NCBI GenBank assembly: GCA_016178305.1
Contig: JACOTM010000048.1
Coordinates: forward strand, 1-64,000
DNA: 64,000 nt
Source of the DNA: Flavobacteriia bacterium
GTDB taxonomy: Bacteria; Bacteroidota; Bacteroidia; Flavobacteriales_D; Crocinitomicaceae
Direction of reading: 5' to 3'
The notes under the pieces are model-generated. The model made no database searches and had not been told where the DNA came from. It was given only the letters and a program-made list of their open reading frames with translations. Both the position numbers and the translations under genes were made by a program. Shown piece by piece: positions 9,609 through 19,257 of the stretch. How positions within the stretch are numbered: the stretch's first letter is position 1; each line of letters starts with the position of its first letter.

Positions 9609-9935
9609 CCTGTATTGATTTGAGAGCAAAGTTGGTAAATAAAATTCAGAATCTCTCTAAATTTTATTAGGACTTCCATGTTTTAAGTCTTTTTTTGCTG
9701 AAATTTTCGTGTTCTGAAAAAATTGCCTTTTTTGAATGGTAAATTCCTGAAAGTTGTTTATCAAGTAGTTTTAGTTGAATTCAGGTTACTTAGATAGTAA
9801 ATGCTAAAAGTGAAAAGAAAATATTTTTATTTTATTGATGTAAAACTTTTCAAATTGTTAATAATATTTGAAACTAAATTCATGTTATCTCTCAGATAGG
9901 ACTTAAATTTACCATGCGTATAAAAAGCATTCGAA
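9609..9935. other. Divergent intergenic region, RNA methyltransferase / mutS
   Basis: About 330 bases separate these two divergent starts and should hold both promoters. I see no ORF, RNA structure or clear consensus box. A short AT-rich TAAATTTA (9904-9911) resembles, but does not match, the TAnnTTTG element. Confidence 0.3.
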
Positions 9936-12569
9936 TTGGCAAAAGAAAAAGAGGGAAAAGGTATTGCAGAAACACCTCTGATGAAGCAATACAATCAAAT
10001 TAAAGCAAAACATCCACAAGCAATGTTGTTGTTTCGTGTAGGAGATTTTTATGAAACTTTTAGTGAAGATGCAATTAAAGCATCTAAAATTTTGGGAATC
10101 ACTTTGACGAAACGGAAAAATGGAGCAGCAGCATTTATTGAGTTAGCTGGTTTTCCCCATCATTCGATTGATAATTATTTGCCAAAACTTGTTAGGGCTG
10201 GACAAAGAGTTGCAATTTGTGATCAATTAGAAGATCCTAAAATGACAAAAACAATTGTTAAACGAGGGGTTACAGAATTAGTCACTCCAGGTGTTTCTTA
10301 CAATGACCAAGTTTTAGATCAAAAGAAAAATAATTTTTTATGCGCAATTCATTTTGATAAAAAGGAACACGGAATTTCATTTTTAGATGTTTCTACAGGG
10401 GAGTTTTTAGTTTCTCAAGGGTCGAATGAATATATTGAAAAATTAATTCAAGGTTTTGAACCAACTGAAATACTTTTTCAAAAAAATAGAGTAGCCGATT
10501 ACAAAGAACAATTTGGAGAAAAATATTATACATATCGTCTAGAAGATTGGATTTTTACGAAAGATTTTGCTGCAGAATCTTTAAATAAACATTTTGAAAC
10601 AAATTCTTTAAAAGGTTATGGGGTAGAAAATATCAATTTGGGTATTATTGCTGCCGGAGCTATTTTACATTATTTGTCTGAAACAGAACACAATCAATTA
10701 GGACATATTACTTCCATTTCTAGGATTGAAGAAGAACGCTATGTTTGGTTGGATCGCTTTACAATTCGTAATTTGGAATTAGTAAGTTCTCCTCATGAAA
10801 ATGCAACCACATTAATTCATGTTTTAGATAAAACCTTAACTCCTATGGGTGGGAGAATGATGAAACGTTGGATGGTGTTGCCGTTGAAAGATGAAAAACC
10901 AATCAATGAACGTTTAACAGCGGTTTCTTATTTGAAGGAAAATACTGAAATTACGGATGTAATTACGGAGCATTTATCTGAAATAGGAGATTTAGAACGA
11001 TTAATTTCCAAGGTAGCTGTTGGTCGCGTCAATCCACGAGAAGTGATGCATTTGAATCGTACTTTGAAGCAAATGTTACCAATACGAGAAATTTTAGCAG
11101 ACACTTCGTCGGATTTATTGAAGCGTATTTCAAGTCAATTAAATCCTTGTAAAGAAATTTTAGAGAATATTGCGCAGATGTTGGTGGAGGAACCAGCTGT
11201 TCAAGTAGGAAAGGGAATGGTGATTGCTGAGGGCTTTCATCAAGAATTAGATGATTTACGGATTATTTCTACAAATGGAAAAGATTACTTAGAAGCTTTA
11301 CAAGAACGAGAAAGTGAACGAACAGGTATTCCAAGTTTGAAAGTGTCTTTCAATAACGTATTTGGTTATTATTTAGAAGTTCGAAATACACATAAAGATA
11401 AAGTCCCTGAAGAATGGATTCGCAAGCAAACACTTGTTAGCGCTGAACGATACATTACTCCGGAACTAAAAGAATACGAAACAAAGATTTTAGGAGCTGA
11501 AGATAAAATTTATCAAATTGAAGCACGACTTTTTCAAGAATTAGTTCAGTCAATGGTGGTGCATATCCAATCCATTCAATTGAATGCATTATTAGTAGCG
11601 CAGTTGGATTGTTTGGTTTCTTTTTCGAAATCAGCATTGGAAAACAATTATGTCCTTCCAAATGTCAATGATTCACTTGTTATAGATATCAAAGATGGTC
11701 GTCATCCTGTCATTGAAAAACAATTGAAAATAGGGGAGCAATATATCGCTAATGATGTGCTTCTGGATAGTCATTCTCAACAAATCATTATGATTACGGG
11801 TCCCAACATGTCTGGTAAAAGTGCAATATTAAGACAGACAGCTCTCATTTGTTTGATGGCTCAAATGGGATCTTTTGTCCCGGCAAGAGAAGCAAATTTA
11901 GGTTTGGTAGATAAAGTTTTTACGAGAGTTGGAGCCTCTGATAATATTTCTTCAGGAGAATCGACGTTCATGGTGGAAATGAATGAAACATCGAGTATTT
12001 TAAATAATCTTTCTGAAAGAAGTTTAGTTTTATTAGATGAGATTGGTCGAGGAACAAGCACGTATGATGGAATTTCGATTGCATGGGCAATTGCAGAGTA
12101 TTTACACCAACACCCCAAAGCAAAGGCAAAAACGTTATTTGCAACCCATTATCATGAATTAAATGAAATGACGAAACAATTCGATCGGATTAAAAATTTC
12201 AATGTACAAGTAAAAGAAATAGGGCATAAAATATTGTTTCTACGTAAATTAATTGAGGGAGGTTCAGAACATTCATTTGGGATTCATGTAGCAAAACTAG
12301 CAGGAATGCCTTGTCAGGTTATTTTGAGGGCGTCAAAAATGTTAGAGCAATTGGAAGCGTCACACGACATGGGAGAGGGTAAGCGAGCAGATAAAGAAAA
12401 AGTAAAAGCGGCTGTATCGAATTCAAATATGCAATTAAGCTTCTTTCAATTGAACGATCCTGTACTCGAACAAATACATGAGCAACTTGTTTCGATAGAT
12501 ATTAATACATTAACACCTGTAGAGGCATTGATGAAGTTGAACGAAATCAAGAAGTTAACAGGAGGCTAA
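9936..12569 (+). CDS. mutS: DNA mismatch repair protein MutS
   Basis: The protein recognises mismatches and recruits MutL. The mismatch-contacting Phe-x-Glu is seen as FYE at residues 38-40 in [10 protein letters not shown]. The ABC-type ATPase at the C-terminus has Walker A GPNMSGKS at 622-629, [11 protein letters not shown], Walker [17 protein letters not shown] and the switch-region ATHYHEL. The length (877 residues) is normal for MutS1. The start codon is [23 protein letters not shown] agrees with the N-terminus of this family, and the next ATG (9981) would cut into the conserved PLMKQY segment. The tRNA operon promoter follows directly. Confidence 0.96.
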   Translation: MAKEKEGKGIAETPLMKQYNQIKAKHPQAMLLFRVGDFYETFSEDAIKASKILGITLTKRKNGAAAFIELAGFPHHSIDNYLPKLVRAGQRVAICDQLEDPKMTKTIVKRGVTELVTPGVSYNDQVLDQKKNNFLCAIHFDKKEHGISFLDVSTGEFLVSQGSNEYIEKLIQGFEPTEILFQKNRVADYKEQFGEKYYTYRLEDWIFTKDFAAESLNKHFETNSLKGYGVENINLGIIAAGAILHYLSETEHNQLGHITSISRIEEERYVWLDRFTIRNLELVSSPHENATTLIHVLDKTLTPMGGRMMKRWMVLPLKDEKPINERLTAVSYLKENTEITDVITEHLSEIGDLERLISKVAVGRVNPREVMHLNRTLKQMLPIREILADTSSDLLKRISSQLNPCKEILENIAQMLVEEPAVQVGKGMVIAEGFHQELDDLRIISTNGKDYLEALQERESERTGIPSLKVSFNNVFGYYLEVRNTHKDKVPEEWIRKQTLVSAERYITPELKEYETKILGAEDKIYQIEARLFQELVQSMVVHIQSIQLNALLVAQLDCLVSFSKSALENNYVLPNVNDSLVIDIKDGRHPVIEKQLKIGEQYIANDVLLDSHSQQIIMITGPNMSGKSAILRQTALICLMAQMGSFVPAREANLGLVDKVFTRVGASDNISSGESTFMVEMNETSSILNNLSERSLVLLDEIGRGTSTYDGISIAWAIAEYLHQHPKAKAKTLFATHYHELNEMTKQFDRIKNFNVQVKEIGHKILFLRKLIEGGSEHSFGIHVAKLAGMPCQVILRASKMLEQLEASHDMGEGKRADKEKVKAAVSNSNMQLSFFQLNDPVLEQIHEQLVSIDINTLTPVEALMKLNEIKKLTGG

Positions 12570-12600
12570 AAAATAAATTGATTTATTTTCAAAAAAGTCA

Positions 12601-12631
12601 TTGTTAAAATAAAAAAAGTTCTTAAATTTGC
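12601..12631 (+). promoter_or_regulatory. Promoter of the tRNA-Gly/tRNA-Leu operon
   Basis: TTG at 12601-12603 and TAAATTTG at 12623-12630 are separated by 19 bases, matching the Bacteroidota -33/-7 promoter (TTTG, about 19-21 bases, TAnnTTTG). It lies about 70 bases before the first tRNA. Confidence 0.65.
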
Positions 12632-12697
12632 ACACCGTTACAAATCGATGTAGCATTAAATTTGAAAAGCTGACTTACGAAAGTAAGAATATTATAA

Positions 12698-12770
12698 GCG
12701 AGAGTAGCTCAGTTGGTAGAGCACAACCTTGCCAAGGTTGGGGTCGCGAGTTCGAATCTCGTCTCCCGCT
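12698..12770 (+). tRNA. tRNA-Gly (anticodon GCC)
   Basis: A 73-nt cloverleaf. The anticodon stem CAACC/GGTTG encloses the loop TTGCCAA, giving anticodon GCC. The D-arm (AGCTCAGTTGGTAGAGC) and T-arm (GCGAG-TTCGAAT-CTCGT) are canonical. The acceptor stem GCGAGAG pairs with CTCCCGC except for one A4-C69 mismatch; discriminator T. The CCA end is not encoded. Confidence 0.95.
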
Positions 12771-12787
12771 CTTTATAAAGAAGTCCT

Positions 12788-12871
12788 GCTCGAGTGGTGG
12801 AATAGGTAGACACGCCGGACTTAAAATCCTGTGCCTGTATGGGCGTGCGGGTTCAAGTCCCGCCTCGAGTA
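12788..12871 (+). tRNA. tRNA-Leu (anticodon TAA)
   Basis: An 84-nt class II tRNA. The acceptor stem GCTCGAG pairs with CTCGAGT (one G-T end pair). The anticodon loop CTTAAAA gives TAA, a long variable arm (TGCCTGTATGGGCG) is present and the T-arm GCGGG-TTCAAGT-CCCGC is intact. It is 17 bases after the tRNA-Gly gene. Its 3' end abuts a serine-recombinase remnant, consistent with past use as an integration site. Confidence 0.95.
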
Positions 12872-12873
12872 CT

Positions 12874-12912
12874 AAAAGGGACGAAGAATTATTTTTATTC
12901 TTCGTCCCTTTT
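12874..12912 (+). terminator. Strong rho-independent terminator of the tRNA operon
   Basis: A perfect 16-bp inverted repeat (12874-12889 with 12897-12912) with a 7-nt loop carries a GC-rich centre (GGGACGAAG/CTTCGTCCC) and ends in a T run. It starts three bases after tRNA-Leu. The flanking A and T runs would also let it work on the minus strand. Confidence 0.92.
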
Positions 12913-13100
12913 TTATTTCCCCCAAAACCCTTGTCATTATTGAGAATTAGATTCATTACTTCATTGTAAATTGGGGTTCGATATTTGTTTTCTTCAAAAA
13001 TCAATTTTTCTTTAAATATCGAATCAATCAAATGTTTTTTAGCTTCTAGTGGTGCTGTCTTATAGTAATTACCTAGGTTTTTGATAATTCCAAAAACATA
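12880..13100 (-). pseudogene. Remnant of a serine recombinase C-terminus at tRNA-Leu
   Basis: Read on the minus strand, this stretch encodes IIKNLGNYYKTAPLEAKKHL, then IDSIFKEKLIFEENKYRTPI and YNEVMNLILNNDKGFGGNKK. That closely resembles the C-terminal tail of the large serine (resolvase-type) recombinases of Bacteroidota mobile elements (pattern IFPEKLxFExxxYRTPxxNEVL). The catalytic and zinc-ribbon domains are absent: upstream on the minus strand the frame is broken by stop codons and no recombinase motifs are seen. The open frame runs on through the antisense of both tRNAs, so it has no independent stop of its own. This looks like the trace of an element that integrated at tRNA-Leu. Family assignment is from recalled motif similarity only. 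Confidence 0.6.
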
Positions 13101-13417
13101 ATTGCACCCAAACGATTGAAACTGAAAAATTTCAGTCTTTGCTGTTAAATGTAGACGAACTCTCAATAATCCTTTATGAAATGATTAAGAATCTTTCGAA
13201 TTGAAGAAGATTTAGCATCTCTTTCAAGTCCAGAACGGAAACTTTTCGATTTTCTTTAAACATACACGTTCTATTTTTAATTTACAGTAAGATAAAGTGT
13301 CTTTTTATTTTGGGTTGACAATTTTGTCAGAAGATGTCAGTTTGTGTATGAATTTTGTCGAAGAATGTATTAAATTTGCCATCTTATTAATTACACTAAA
13401 TTTTAAAGAATACAAAA
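13101..13417. other. Non-coding region between recombinase remnant and next gene
   Basis: No intact ORF is seen. A TAAATTTG box at 13371-13378 could be the -7 element for the downstream gene, though no well-spaced TTTG is seen upstream. On the minus strand, short open segments interrupted by stops (for example one ending near 13170) may be further decayed element sequence. Confidence 0.3.
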
Positions 13418-14467
13418 ATGGATATTCTCAAAAAGACTGGGATTCAACTAAAAAATGATTATTTAATACAGAATGGTTACAAATCAGACAATCATATAAA
13501 AGAACTTTTATTATCTCAGCTCTCAAGTTTAAAAGGAAAAGTTATAGAATTAACCAATACTTTGTTAACCTTAAATAAAGAAACAAATCTTTATCGATCA
13601 GCTAGTTCCAATTGCTATATTTTCAATGATGAAAAAGAAATAGTCTCTATTCTTTATTTAAATGAAACATCTCAAGTAGGTAAAAAAATCGACTATTCAA
13701 GTTTCAAAGATAATATGATTTCAAGGGTAACCACTTATTATGAAACAGGGGAAGAATTTGAAGTTTCGACTTATGAATATGACGAGTTTTATAATATTTT
13801 AAAAACTGAGAAAAAGAGTTTGAACAGTAGCGAGAGTACTCAATACTCGTTTAGAAAAATTAGCTACAAAAATTTTTCAAAATATATCTATACTAATAAC
13901 AATGAACTTAGGTTATATCGAAACGGGAGATTAATAAAAACTCAGTCTAATGGAGCTCATCAATCCGAGACAATAAACTTTTTCTATTCAAATGATGGTC
14001 AATTGATTAAAATATTAAAAAAAATCAAAAGACAATTTGATATAGAGAGAGTTGTGACATACTATAATGAGCAAAATGATAAAACTGAAATAAAGATTCA
14101 ATGGATAAATAGAGAAGACAAATCAGAAAGCATTCATAACGAACAATTCAAATATCATGAAAATGGTAATCTTGAGAGTAGATATGTTACACAAACAAAT
14201 GATCTTGAAATTTACCAATATAATTCTGAAGGCTATTTAACCGAAATCTGGGAATACTGTGCTAAAAGGGAGAATAATCTTCTTGCAGTACTTAAATATG
14301 ATGAACGTAATAATTTGATTCTATTTGATCATTTACAAAACTCGTGGAAATGGGAAATATCTTATGAGTATGATGAGTTTGGAAATTGGATCAAAAGAAT
14401 AACTACTCATAATGGGCACAAGGAGATTGAAATAAGAAATATAAAATATGCTAAAAAAAAGAGTTGA
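13418..14467 (+). CDS. Hypothetical protein with YD-like repeats
   Basis: A 349-residue protein with no signal peptide, rich in Asn, Tyr and Glu. The middle and C-terminal parts contain spaced repeats such as YEYDEFYNIL, FFYSNDGQLIKI, FKYHENGNLESR, YQYNSEGYLTEI, LKYDERNNLI and YEYDEFGNWIKR, resembling the YD/RHS-type beta repeats found in Bacteroidota hypothetical proteins. No catalytic motif or toxin domain is visible. The position next to the recombinase remnant could mean it came in with the element, but that is inference. The stop codon directly abuts the stop of glmM on the other strand. Confidence 0.6.
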   Translation: MDILKKTGIQLKNDYLIQNGYKSDNHIKELLLSQLSSLKGKVIELTNTLLTLNKETNLYRSASSNCYIFNDEKEIVSILYLNETSQVGKKIDYSSFKDNMISRVTTYYETGEEFEVSTYEYDEFYNILKTEKKSLNSSESTQYSFRKISYKNFSKYIYTNNNELRLYRNGRLIKTQSNGAHQSETINFFYSNDGQLIKILKKIKRQFDIERVVTYYNEQNDKTEIKIQWINREDKSESIHNEQFKYHENGNLESRYVTQTNDLEIYQYNSEGYLTEIWEYCAKRENNLLAVLKYDERNNLILFDHLQNSWKWEISYEYDEFGNWIKRITTHNGHKEIEIRNIKYAKKKS

Positions 14468-14482
14468 TTATATCAACTCTTT
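14458..14482. terminator. Bidirectional terminator between convergent genes
   Basis: An 11-bp perfect stem (14458-14468 with 14472-14482; AAAGAGTTGAT/ATCAACTCTTT) has a 3-nt loop, with an A run upstream and Ts downstream. It spans the adjoining stop codons of the YD-like gene and glmM and can serve both strands. Confidence 0.7.
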
Positions 14483-15853
14483 AATTTCTTTTATGATTTT
14501 ATCAGCGAAAATATTCGCTTTTTCAGCTGTTTCACTTTCTGAATAAATTCGAATGATTGGTTCTGTATTACTTTTACGTAAATGAACCCATTCTTTTTCA
14601 ATGTATATTTTAACGCCATCAATTGTATCAACTTCAAATGAAGCATATTTTTTAGCCATTTCAGCTAAAATATTATCGACATTAATTTCAGGTGTTAACT
14701 CAATTTTATTTTTTGAAATGGTATAAGTAGGGTAACTATCTCTTAATTCAGAAACCGTCATTTTTTTATGTGCTAATAGACTTAAAAATAAAGCAATTCC
14801 AACTAAAGAATCACGTCCGTAATGTAATTCAGGATAGATGATTCCACCATTTCCTTCTCCTCCAATTACAGCATTCGTTTCTTTCATTTTCGTTACAACA
14901 TTCACTTCTCCTACAGCCGCTGCAGAATAAACTAAACCTCTGTTTTCCGTAATGTCTCTCAATGCTCTCGTAGATGAAAGATTGGAAACTGTTGCTCCTG
15001 GAGTATGTGTCAAAACATAATCGGCACAAGCTACTAATGTATATTCTTCGCCAAACATAGAACCATCTTCACAGACCAATGCTAAGCGATCAACATCTGG
15101 ATCAACTGTAATTCCCAAATCAGCTCCAATTGCTTTAATTTTATCTGACAAATCAGTTAAATGCTCAGGTAATGGCTCTGGATTGTGAGGGAAATGTCCC
15201 GTTGGGTCACAATACATTTTAGTGATGTTTTTTACTCCCAATGCTTCAAGCATTGCAGGAACAAAAATTCCACCTGTTGAATTTACTGCATCAACCACAA
15301 CCGAAAAATTGGCCGCTTCAATTGCTTTTTTATCAACTAATGGTAATGCTAAAATAGCATCGATATGTTTTTTTAAATATTCGTCTGTTTCTGAAACTTT
15401 TCCTAAATCATCCACTTCAGCAAATGAATACGATTCTTCTTCAGCAATTCTTAAAACTGCTTCACCATCTGTTCCTGAAATGAATTCTCCCTTTTCATTT
15501 AAAAGTTTTAAAGCATTCCATTGTTTTGGATTATGACTAGCAGTTAAAATGATACCTCCATGCGCATTTTCCATCGTAACAGCAACTTCAACGGTTGGAG
15601 TAGTAGATAGACCTAAGTTTACAACATCAATTCCTAATCCTATTAAAGTTGAAATTACTAAATCTGAAATCATTTGACCAGATAATCGCGCATCACGGCC
15701 AACAACCACTTTTAATGATTTAGATGTGTTTCTGTTTTTCAACCAAGTTCCGTAAGCTGCTGCAAATTTAACAGCATCAATAGGTGTTAATCCATCATTT
15801 ACTTTTCCGCCAATAGTACCTCTAATACCAGAAATAGATTTTATCAGTGTCAT
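14468..15853 (-). CDS. glmM: Phosphoglucosamine mutase
   Basis: An alpha-D-phosphohexomutase that interconverts glucosamine-6-phosphate and glucosamine-1-phosphate for UDP-GlcNAc, peptidoglycan and LPS. The phosphoserine loop TASHNPKQWNALK places the active Ser at residue 106. The metal loop DPDVDRLAL, sugar-binding loop GGEGNGGI and phosphate-binding RKSNTEPIIRIYSE are present; 461 residues is normal. The EGNGG sugar loop differs from the EQSGH loop of E. coli GlmM and is common in Bacteroidota homologues, so phosphomannomutase activity cannot be excluded. ribH is 17 bases upstream on the same strand. Confidence 0.87.
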   Translation of the reverse strand: MTLIKSISGIRGTIGGKVNDGLTPIDAVKFAAAYGTWLKNRNTSKSLKVVVGRDARLSGQMISDLVISTLIGLGIDVVNLGLSTTPTVEVAVTMENAHGGIILTASHNPKQWNALKLLNEKGEFISGTDGEAVLRIAEEESYSFAEVDDLGKVSETDEYLKKHIDAILALPLVDKKAIEAANFSVVVDAVNSTGGIFVPAMLEALGVKNITKMYCDPTGHFPHNPEPLPEHLTDLSDKIKAIGADLGITVDPDVDRLALVCEDGSMFGEEYTLVACADYVLTHTPGATVSNLSSTRALRDITENRGLVYSAAAVGEVNVVTKMKETNAVIGGEGNGGIIYPELHYGRDSLVGIALFLSLLAHKKMTVSELRDSYPTYTISKNKIELTPEINVDNILAEMAKKYASFEVDTIDGVKIYIEKEWVHLRKSNTEPIIRIYSESETAEKANIFADKIIKEIKELI

Positions 15854-15870
15854 AGAAAGAAAATTTAAGG

Positions 15871-16389
15871 TTAGTTATTAATAAAACGTGTGGTTTCTTG
15901 TTCAAAATCTTTTTGAAGTCCAATCATTTTCATACAAGCGATTGCACATTCAATTCCTTTGTTTCCATGTTTCCCTCCTGAACGATCAATTGATTGCTGA
16001 ATATTATTGTCTGTTAATAAACAGAAAGCAACTGGAGTATTGTAAGAAAGATTGACGTCTTTAATACCTTGCGTTGCGCCATCACATACAAAATCGAAAT
16101 GTTTTGTTTCCCCTTGAATAACAACGCCAATTGCAATTACGCCATCTACTTGAGTGTATTCACACATAAATTGCGCTCCAAGAGGTAATTCAAAAGCTCC
16201 GGGAACAAAACGGACAAGAATGTTTTCTTCTTGCACGCCATTTTCTATTAATGCTTCTTTGGCACCTTTTAATAGGTTTAACGTTATAGTATCATTCCAT
16301 TCAGAAACAACAATGCCGATTTTAAAATCGGCACCATTTGGAACAAAGTCCTTATTATATTCTGACAAATTGCGATTTGCTGTTGCCAT
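15871..16389 (-). CDS. ribH: 6,7-dimethyl-8-ribityllumazine synthase
   Basis: Condenses the ribityl-pyrimidine with dihydroxybutanone phosphate in the penultimate step of riboflavin synthesis. Conserved segments are the substrate loop VSEWNDTITLNLLKGAKEAL, VPGAFELPLGAQ, GVVIQGETKHFDFV with the catalytic His, and GIECA near the C-terminus. It is 172 residues long with no signal. It lies five bases downstream of the TPR gene, in an apparent TPR-ribH-glmM transcription unit. Confidence 0.94.
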   Translation of the reverse strand: MATANRNLSEYNKDFVPNGADFKIGIVVSEWNDTITLNLLKGAKEALIENGVQEENILVRFVPGAFELPLGAQFMCEYTQVDGVIAIGVVIQGETKHFDFVCDGATQGIKDVNLSYNTPVAFCLLTDNNIQQSIDRSGGKHGNKGIECAIACMKMIGLQKDFEQETTRFINN

Positions 16390-16394
16390 AAGTA

Positions 16395-17030
16395 TTATTT
16401 TACATTTTTAGTTCGTGCAATATATTTCTCAATTGTTTTTTGACGAGCAAACTCAGTATAATTTTCTTTAATTTGAATATACAACTCACTTGCTTTTTCA
16501 AATTCTTTTAAATTTTCAGCAACCAAAGCTGCTTTGAAAAGATACATAGGTGTAGTTAATTCATTTTCATTTGATTTAGCTGCTTCTAAATATAAATCCA
16601 ATGCCTCATCATTGTTACCTAATTCACTTTTACAATCACCTTGTAAGCCAATAGCCATTGCTGAAACATAAGTGTCTGAAACATCAACACCTTCTAATTC
16701 TTCCAATGCTTTAGCAAATTGTCTTTTGGCCATATATTGACGTGCTAACACAAATTGAGAGATTTCTCCTCCTATTTTTCCATCGTAATTTTTAACGAGG
16801 GGAGTCAAACTTTCAATAGCTGCATCCGTAGAATCTTTATCCGCTAAATTTAATGCGGCATAATAAACGCCTTTGGATTTTTCATTCGCAGGTTTTACAA
16901 TAAATTGTTTGTAAAGGAAAAAACCTAACACTAAAACAACCAAACCTCCTACGATATAAGTAGTCTTTTTAAGCTTGTCGTTGTTTTTAAATTGTTCTTT
17001 TAAATTGATATCTGATATATTTTCTAACAT
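16395..17030 (-). CDS. Single-pass membrane protein with TPR repeats
   Basis: A short cytoplasmic N-terminus is followed by one membrane helix at about residues 24-43 (TYIVGGLVVLVLGFFLYKQF) and a soluble helical domain with tetratricopeptide pairs such as FVLARQYMAKRQFAKALEEL and LYLEAAKSNENELTTPMYLF. The layout resembles the YfgM-like/TPR_21 proteins linked to envelope protein folding, but specific function is not shown. It is probably first in the unit with ribH and glmM. Confidence 0.72.
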   Translation of the reverse strand: MLENISDINLKEQFKNNDKLKKTTYIVGGLVVLVLGFFLYKQFIVKPANEKSKGVYYAALNLADKDSTDAAIESLTPLVKNYDGKIGGEISQFVLARQYMAKRQFAKALEELEGVDVSDTYVSAMAIGLQGDCKSELGNNDEALDLYLEAAKSNENELTTPMYLFKAALVAENLKEFEKASELYIQIKENYTEFARQKTIEKYIARTKNVK

Positions 17031-17286
17031 TGTTGCGATATTTAGCGTTGCAAAAATAGTTTTTTTTTTGAATTTTCATATTGAAGTTATCAACAACTTT
17101 TAATAAAGTTTTAATACCCTCTCTTTTAGAAGGTGAAAATTGTCCAAACTCCGATACAAAACCTTCATTTACCGATTTTTAAATTGAATCCTATTTTTTG
17201 TTTATATTTTTGAAAAGCAAACAAATAGTTAATCCTTTATACTCTTTTTATTTAAAGTATAGGGTTTAATTAATAAACTATAATTT

Positions 17287-18519
17287 ATGAGAAAAATAAT
17301 TTACTCTTTCATGCTTTTTACTTCTTCGCAGGTAATAGCTCAAGGTCCAGAAATTACTTCTTGGATTAGAAATACAACAGGTGCAACTGGTTACGGGGGA
17401 ATTGAATCCAATGTTCAGGTTGTTCAATATACTTCTACAGATGTTTATATCAGTAGTACTTGTATTCCTGATTATACCATTGGACCATGGACAGCAAATC
17501 CCAATACACCGTCCGATCAGAGTATTGTAACAAAATTAACAAGAAATCCAGTTCAAAATACAGGAACATTAACAACAACTCCAATGGGGAATATTGGTGT
17601 TTGGACAAATGGAGTAGTGATTTTCAATCAAAAAGATGGCTATTATTGGAATAATACGACTGGATCTTTCAGTAGCCCTGGAACTGGTACTTGGAATCGC
17701 AATGCGTTGGTTTATGAAGGAATCAGTTTCGATGATTGTTTAGGACATCCTAATCAAATGGGAGCTTATCATCATCATGTGAATCCAACTTGCTTATATG
17801 ATGCTGCTGATAGTAGTGTACATTCACCAATCATTGGGTATGCTTTTGATGGCTTTCCTATTTATGGTGCGTATGGTTATACAAATACGGATGGAACAGG
17901 TGCCATCAAAAGAATGGCAAGTAGTTATGTGCTTTCTACTGCGACATCGAGATTGAATGGTCCGCCTGTAAATTCAACGTATCCTTTAGGAAATTTATGC
18001 GAAGATTATGTTTATACCCAAGGTGCAGGAGATTTAGATGAACACAATGGTCGATTTTGTATTACTCCAGAATATCCAAATGGAATTTATGCCTATTTTG
18101 TAACCATTGACGAAGCATTATATCCTATATATCCATTTGTGATAGGGCCAACATATTACGGGACCGTTCAATCAGGAAATACGGGACCAACAGGTGGTAA
18201 CAATACAATACCAGGTTCTACAACAGTTTATACAGGTTCTACAAGCGCTGAATTGGCTGAAAATTGGAATTCTACAATTATTAGTTCTGTTTCACCAAAT
18301 CCTACAGAAGATTTTGTTCGTATAGAAATAGCTCCAAACAGTATCAATAATATCAAAGCTACTTTAGTAAATGCGAAAGGACAATTGGTTCAAAAAATCG
18401 ATTTCCTTCAACCAAGCTATACTTATACGATTGATCTATCAAATGAATCAAAAGGGGTTTATATTTTAACCTTAATTTCAAATGATTTGGTAACAACGCA
18501 TAGAATCGTAAAAAAATAA
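17287..18519 (+). CDS. Secreted YHYH-domain protein with T9SS sorting tail
   Basis: A signal peptide (MRKIIYSFMLFTSSQVIAQ) is followed by a YHYH domain: the name motif appears as Tyr161-His-His-His164 (GAYHHHVNPTCLYD), followed by IIGYAFDGFPIYGAYGY. The C-terminal 75 or so residues (SVSPNPTEDFVRIEI ... GVYILTLISN) form a type IX secretion sorting domain, so the protein should be exported through the outer membrane and anchored or released. YHYH proteins have no established reaction; the exposed histidines suggest metal binding. Three bases separate it from the MbnP-like gene, so the three genes to 20316 form an operon. Confidence 0.85.
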   Translation: MRKIIYSFMLFTSSQVIAQGPEITSWIRNTTGATGYGGIESNVQVVQYTSTDVYISSTCIPDYTIGPWTANPNTPSDQSIVTKLTRNPVQNTGTLTTTPMGNIGVWTNGVVIFNQKDGYYWNNTTGSFSSPGTGTWNRNALVYEGISFDDCLGHPNQMGAYHHHVNPTCLYDAADSSVHSPIIGYAFDGFPIYGAYGYTNTDGTGAIKRMASSYVLSTATSRLNGPPVNSTYPLGNLCEDYVYTQGAGDLDEHNGRFCITPEYPNGIYAYFVTIDEALYPIYPFVIGPTYYGTVQSGNTGPTGGNNTIPGSTTVYTGSTSAELAENWNSTIISSVSPNPTEDFVRIEIAPNSINNIKATLVNAKGQLVQKIDFLQPSYTYTIDLSNESKGVYILTLISNDLVTTHRIVKK

Positions 18520-18521
18520 TT

Positions 18522-19256
18522 TTGAAAAACTTTTTACATATCCAAAAATGGGGTTGTTTACTTGTATTTGTAAACTTCTCCTTTTTGGTTTTCGGGCAAT
18601 TGAATTTAACGTTTCAACATTTTGTTGGCGATGATAGTTTACAGCTTGATTCAGGGAAATACATAAATGAATTAAATCAAGATTTTACAGTTTCGAAAAT
18701 TAAGTACTATATAGGAAAAGTATCACTTATAAATTCGAAAGGAAATAGTACTTCAAAATCTTCTTATTTTTTAATAAATGAAGATGAAAAAGAAAGTTTG
18801 AGTAACAATCGATTAGATGTTCCTGAAGGCGATTACGTTGGAATTGAATTTATCATAGGAGTTGATAGTCTTGAAAATGTAAGTGGGATTCAAAATGGCG
18901 CTTTGGATGTTGTAAATGCGATGTTTTGGACCTGGAATTCGGGTTATGTTTTTATGAAATTAGAAGGAAATTCAAGTTTTTCCAATCAACCGAATCATAT
19001 TTTTGAATACCATATTGGAGGTTTTTCGGGAGAAAATAATTCCGTTAGAAAAATAAAATTAATCTTTAATAGTCCTGTCAAAATAAATAAGGGAGAAGAT
19101 GTGGTAATTAACCTAAAAGTTGATTTATTAGAAATATTAAAGCATCCAAATTCGATTGATTTTAGAGAAAATTCATCTATAGTTGAACCTTCAACAAGTT
19201 TTGTTATAGCAAATAATTATTCAGACATATTTTCAATCATTTCAATTGTAAAATAA
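18522..19256 (+). CDS. MbnP-like copper-binding protein
   Basis: A secreted 244-residue protein (signal ending near FLVFGQ) with the MbnP-family pattern: N-terminal LNLTFQHFVGDDSL, FTVSKIKYYIGKVSL, VPEGDYVGIEFIIGVDS and the core AMFWTWNSGYVFMKLEG with Trp136 and Trp138. In the studied methanotroph MbnP, a tryptophan is oxidised to kynurenine by the di-heme partner MbnH and this creates a copper site. The paired MbnH-like gene starts one base downstream. The start codon is TTG, three bases after the YHYH stop. Copper binding here is inferred from family and context. Confidence 0.8.
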   Translation: MKNFLHIQKWGCLLVFVNFSFLVFGQLNLTFQHFVGDDSLQLDSGKYINELNQDFTVSKIKYYIGKVSLINSKGNSTSKSSYFLINEDEKESLSNNRLDVPEGDYVGIEFIIGVDSLENVSGIQNGALDVVNAMFWTWNSGYVFMKLEGNSSFSNQPNHIFEYHIGGFSGENNSVRKIKLIFNSPVKINKGEDVVINLKVDLLEILKHPNSIDFRENSSIVEPSTSFVIANNYSDIFSIISIVK

Positions 19257-19257
19257 A

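Noticed and set aside
12628-12969. Open frame of 113 codons on the plus strand across the tRNA genes
   Set aside because: It reads through both tRNAs and the terminator (products like SSVGRAQPCQGWGREFESRL are well-known tRNA translation artefacts).
15222-15536. 104-codon frame antisense to glmM
   Set aside because: It is a shadow of the conserved phosphohexomutase coding sequence.
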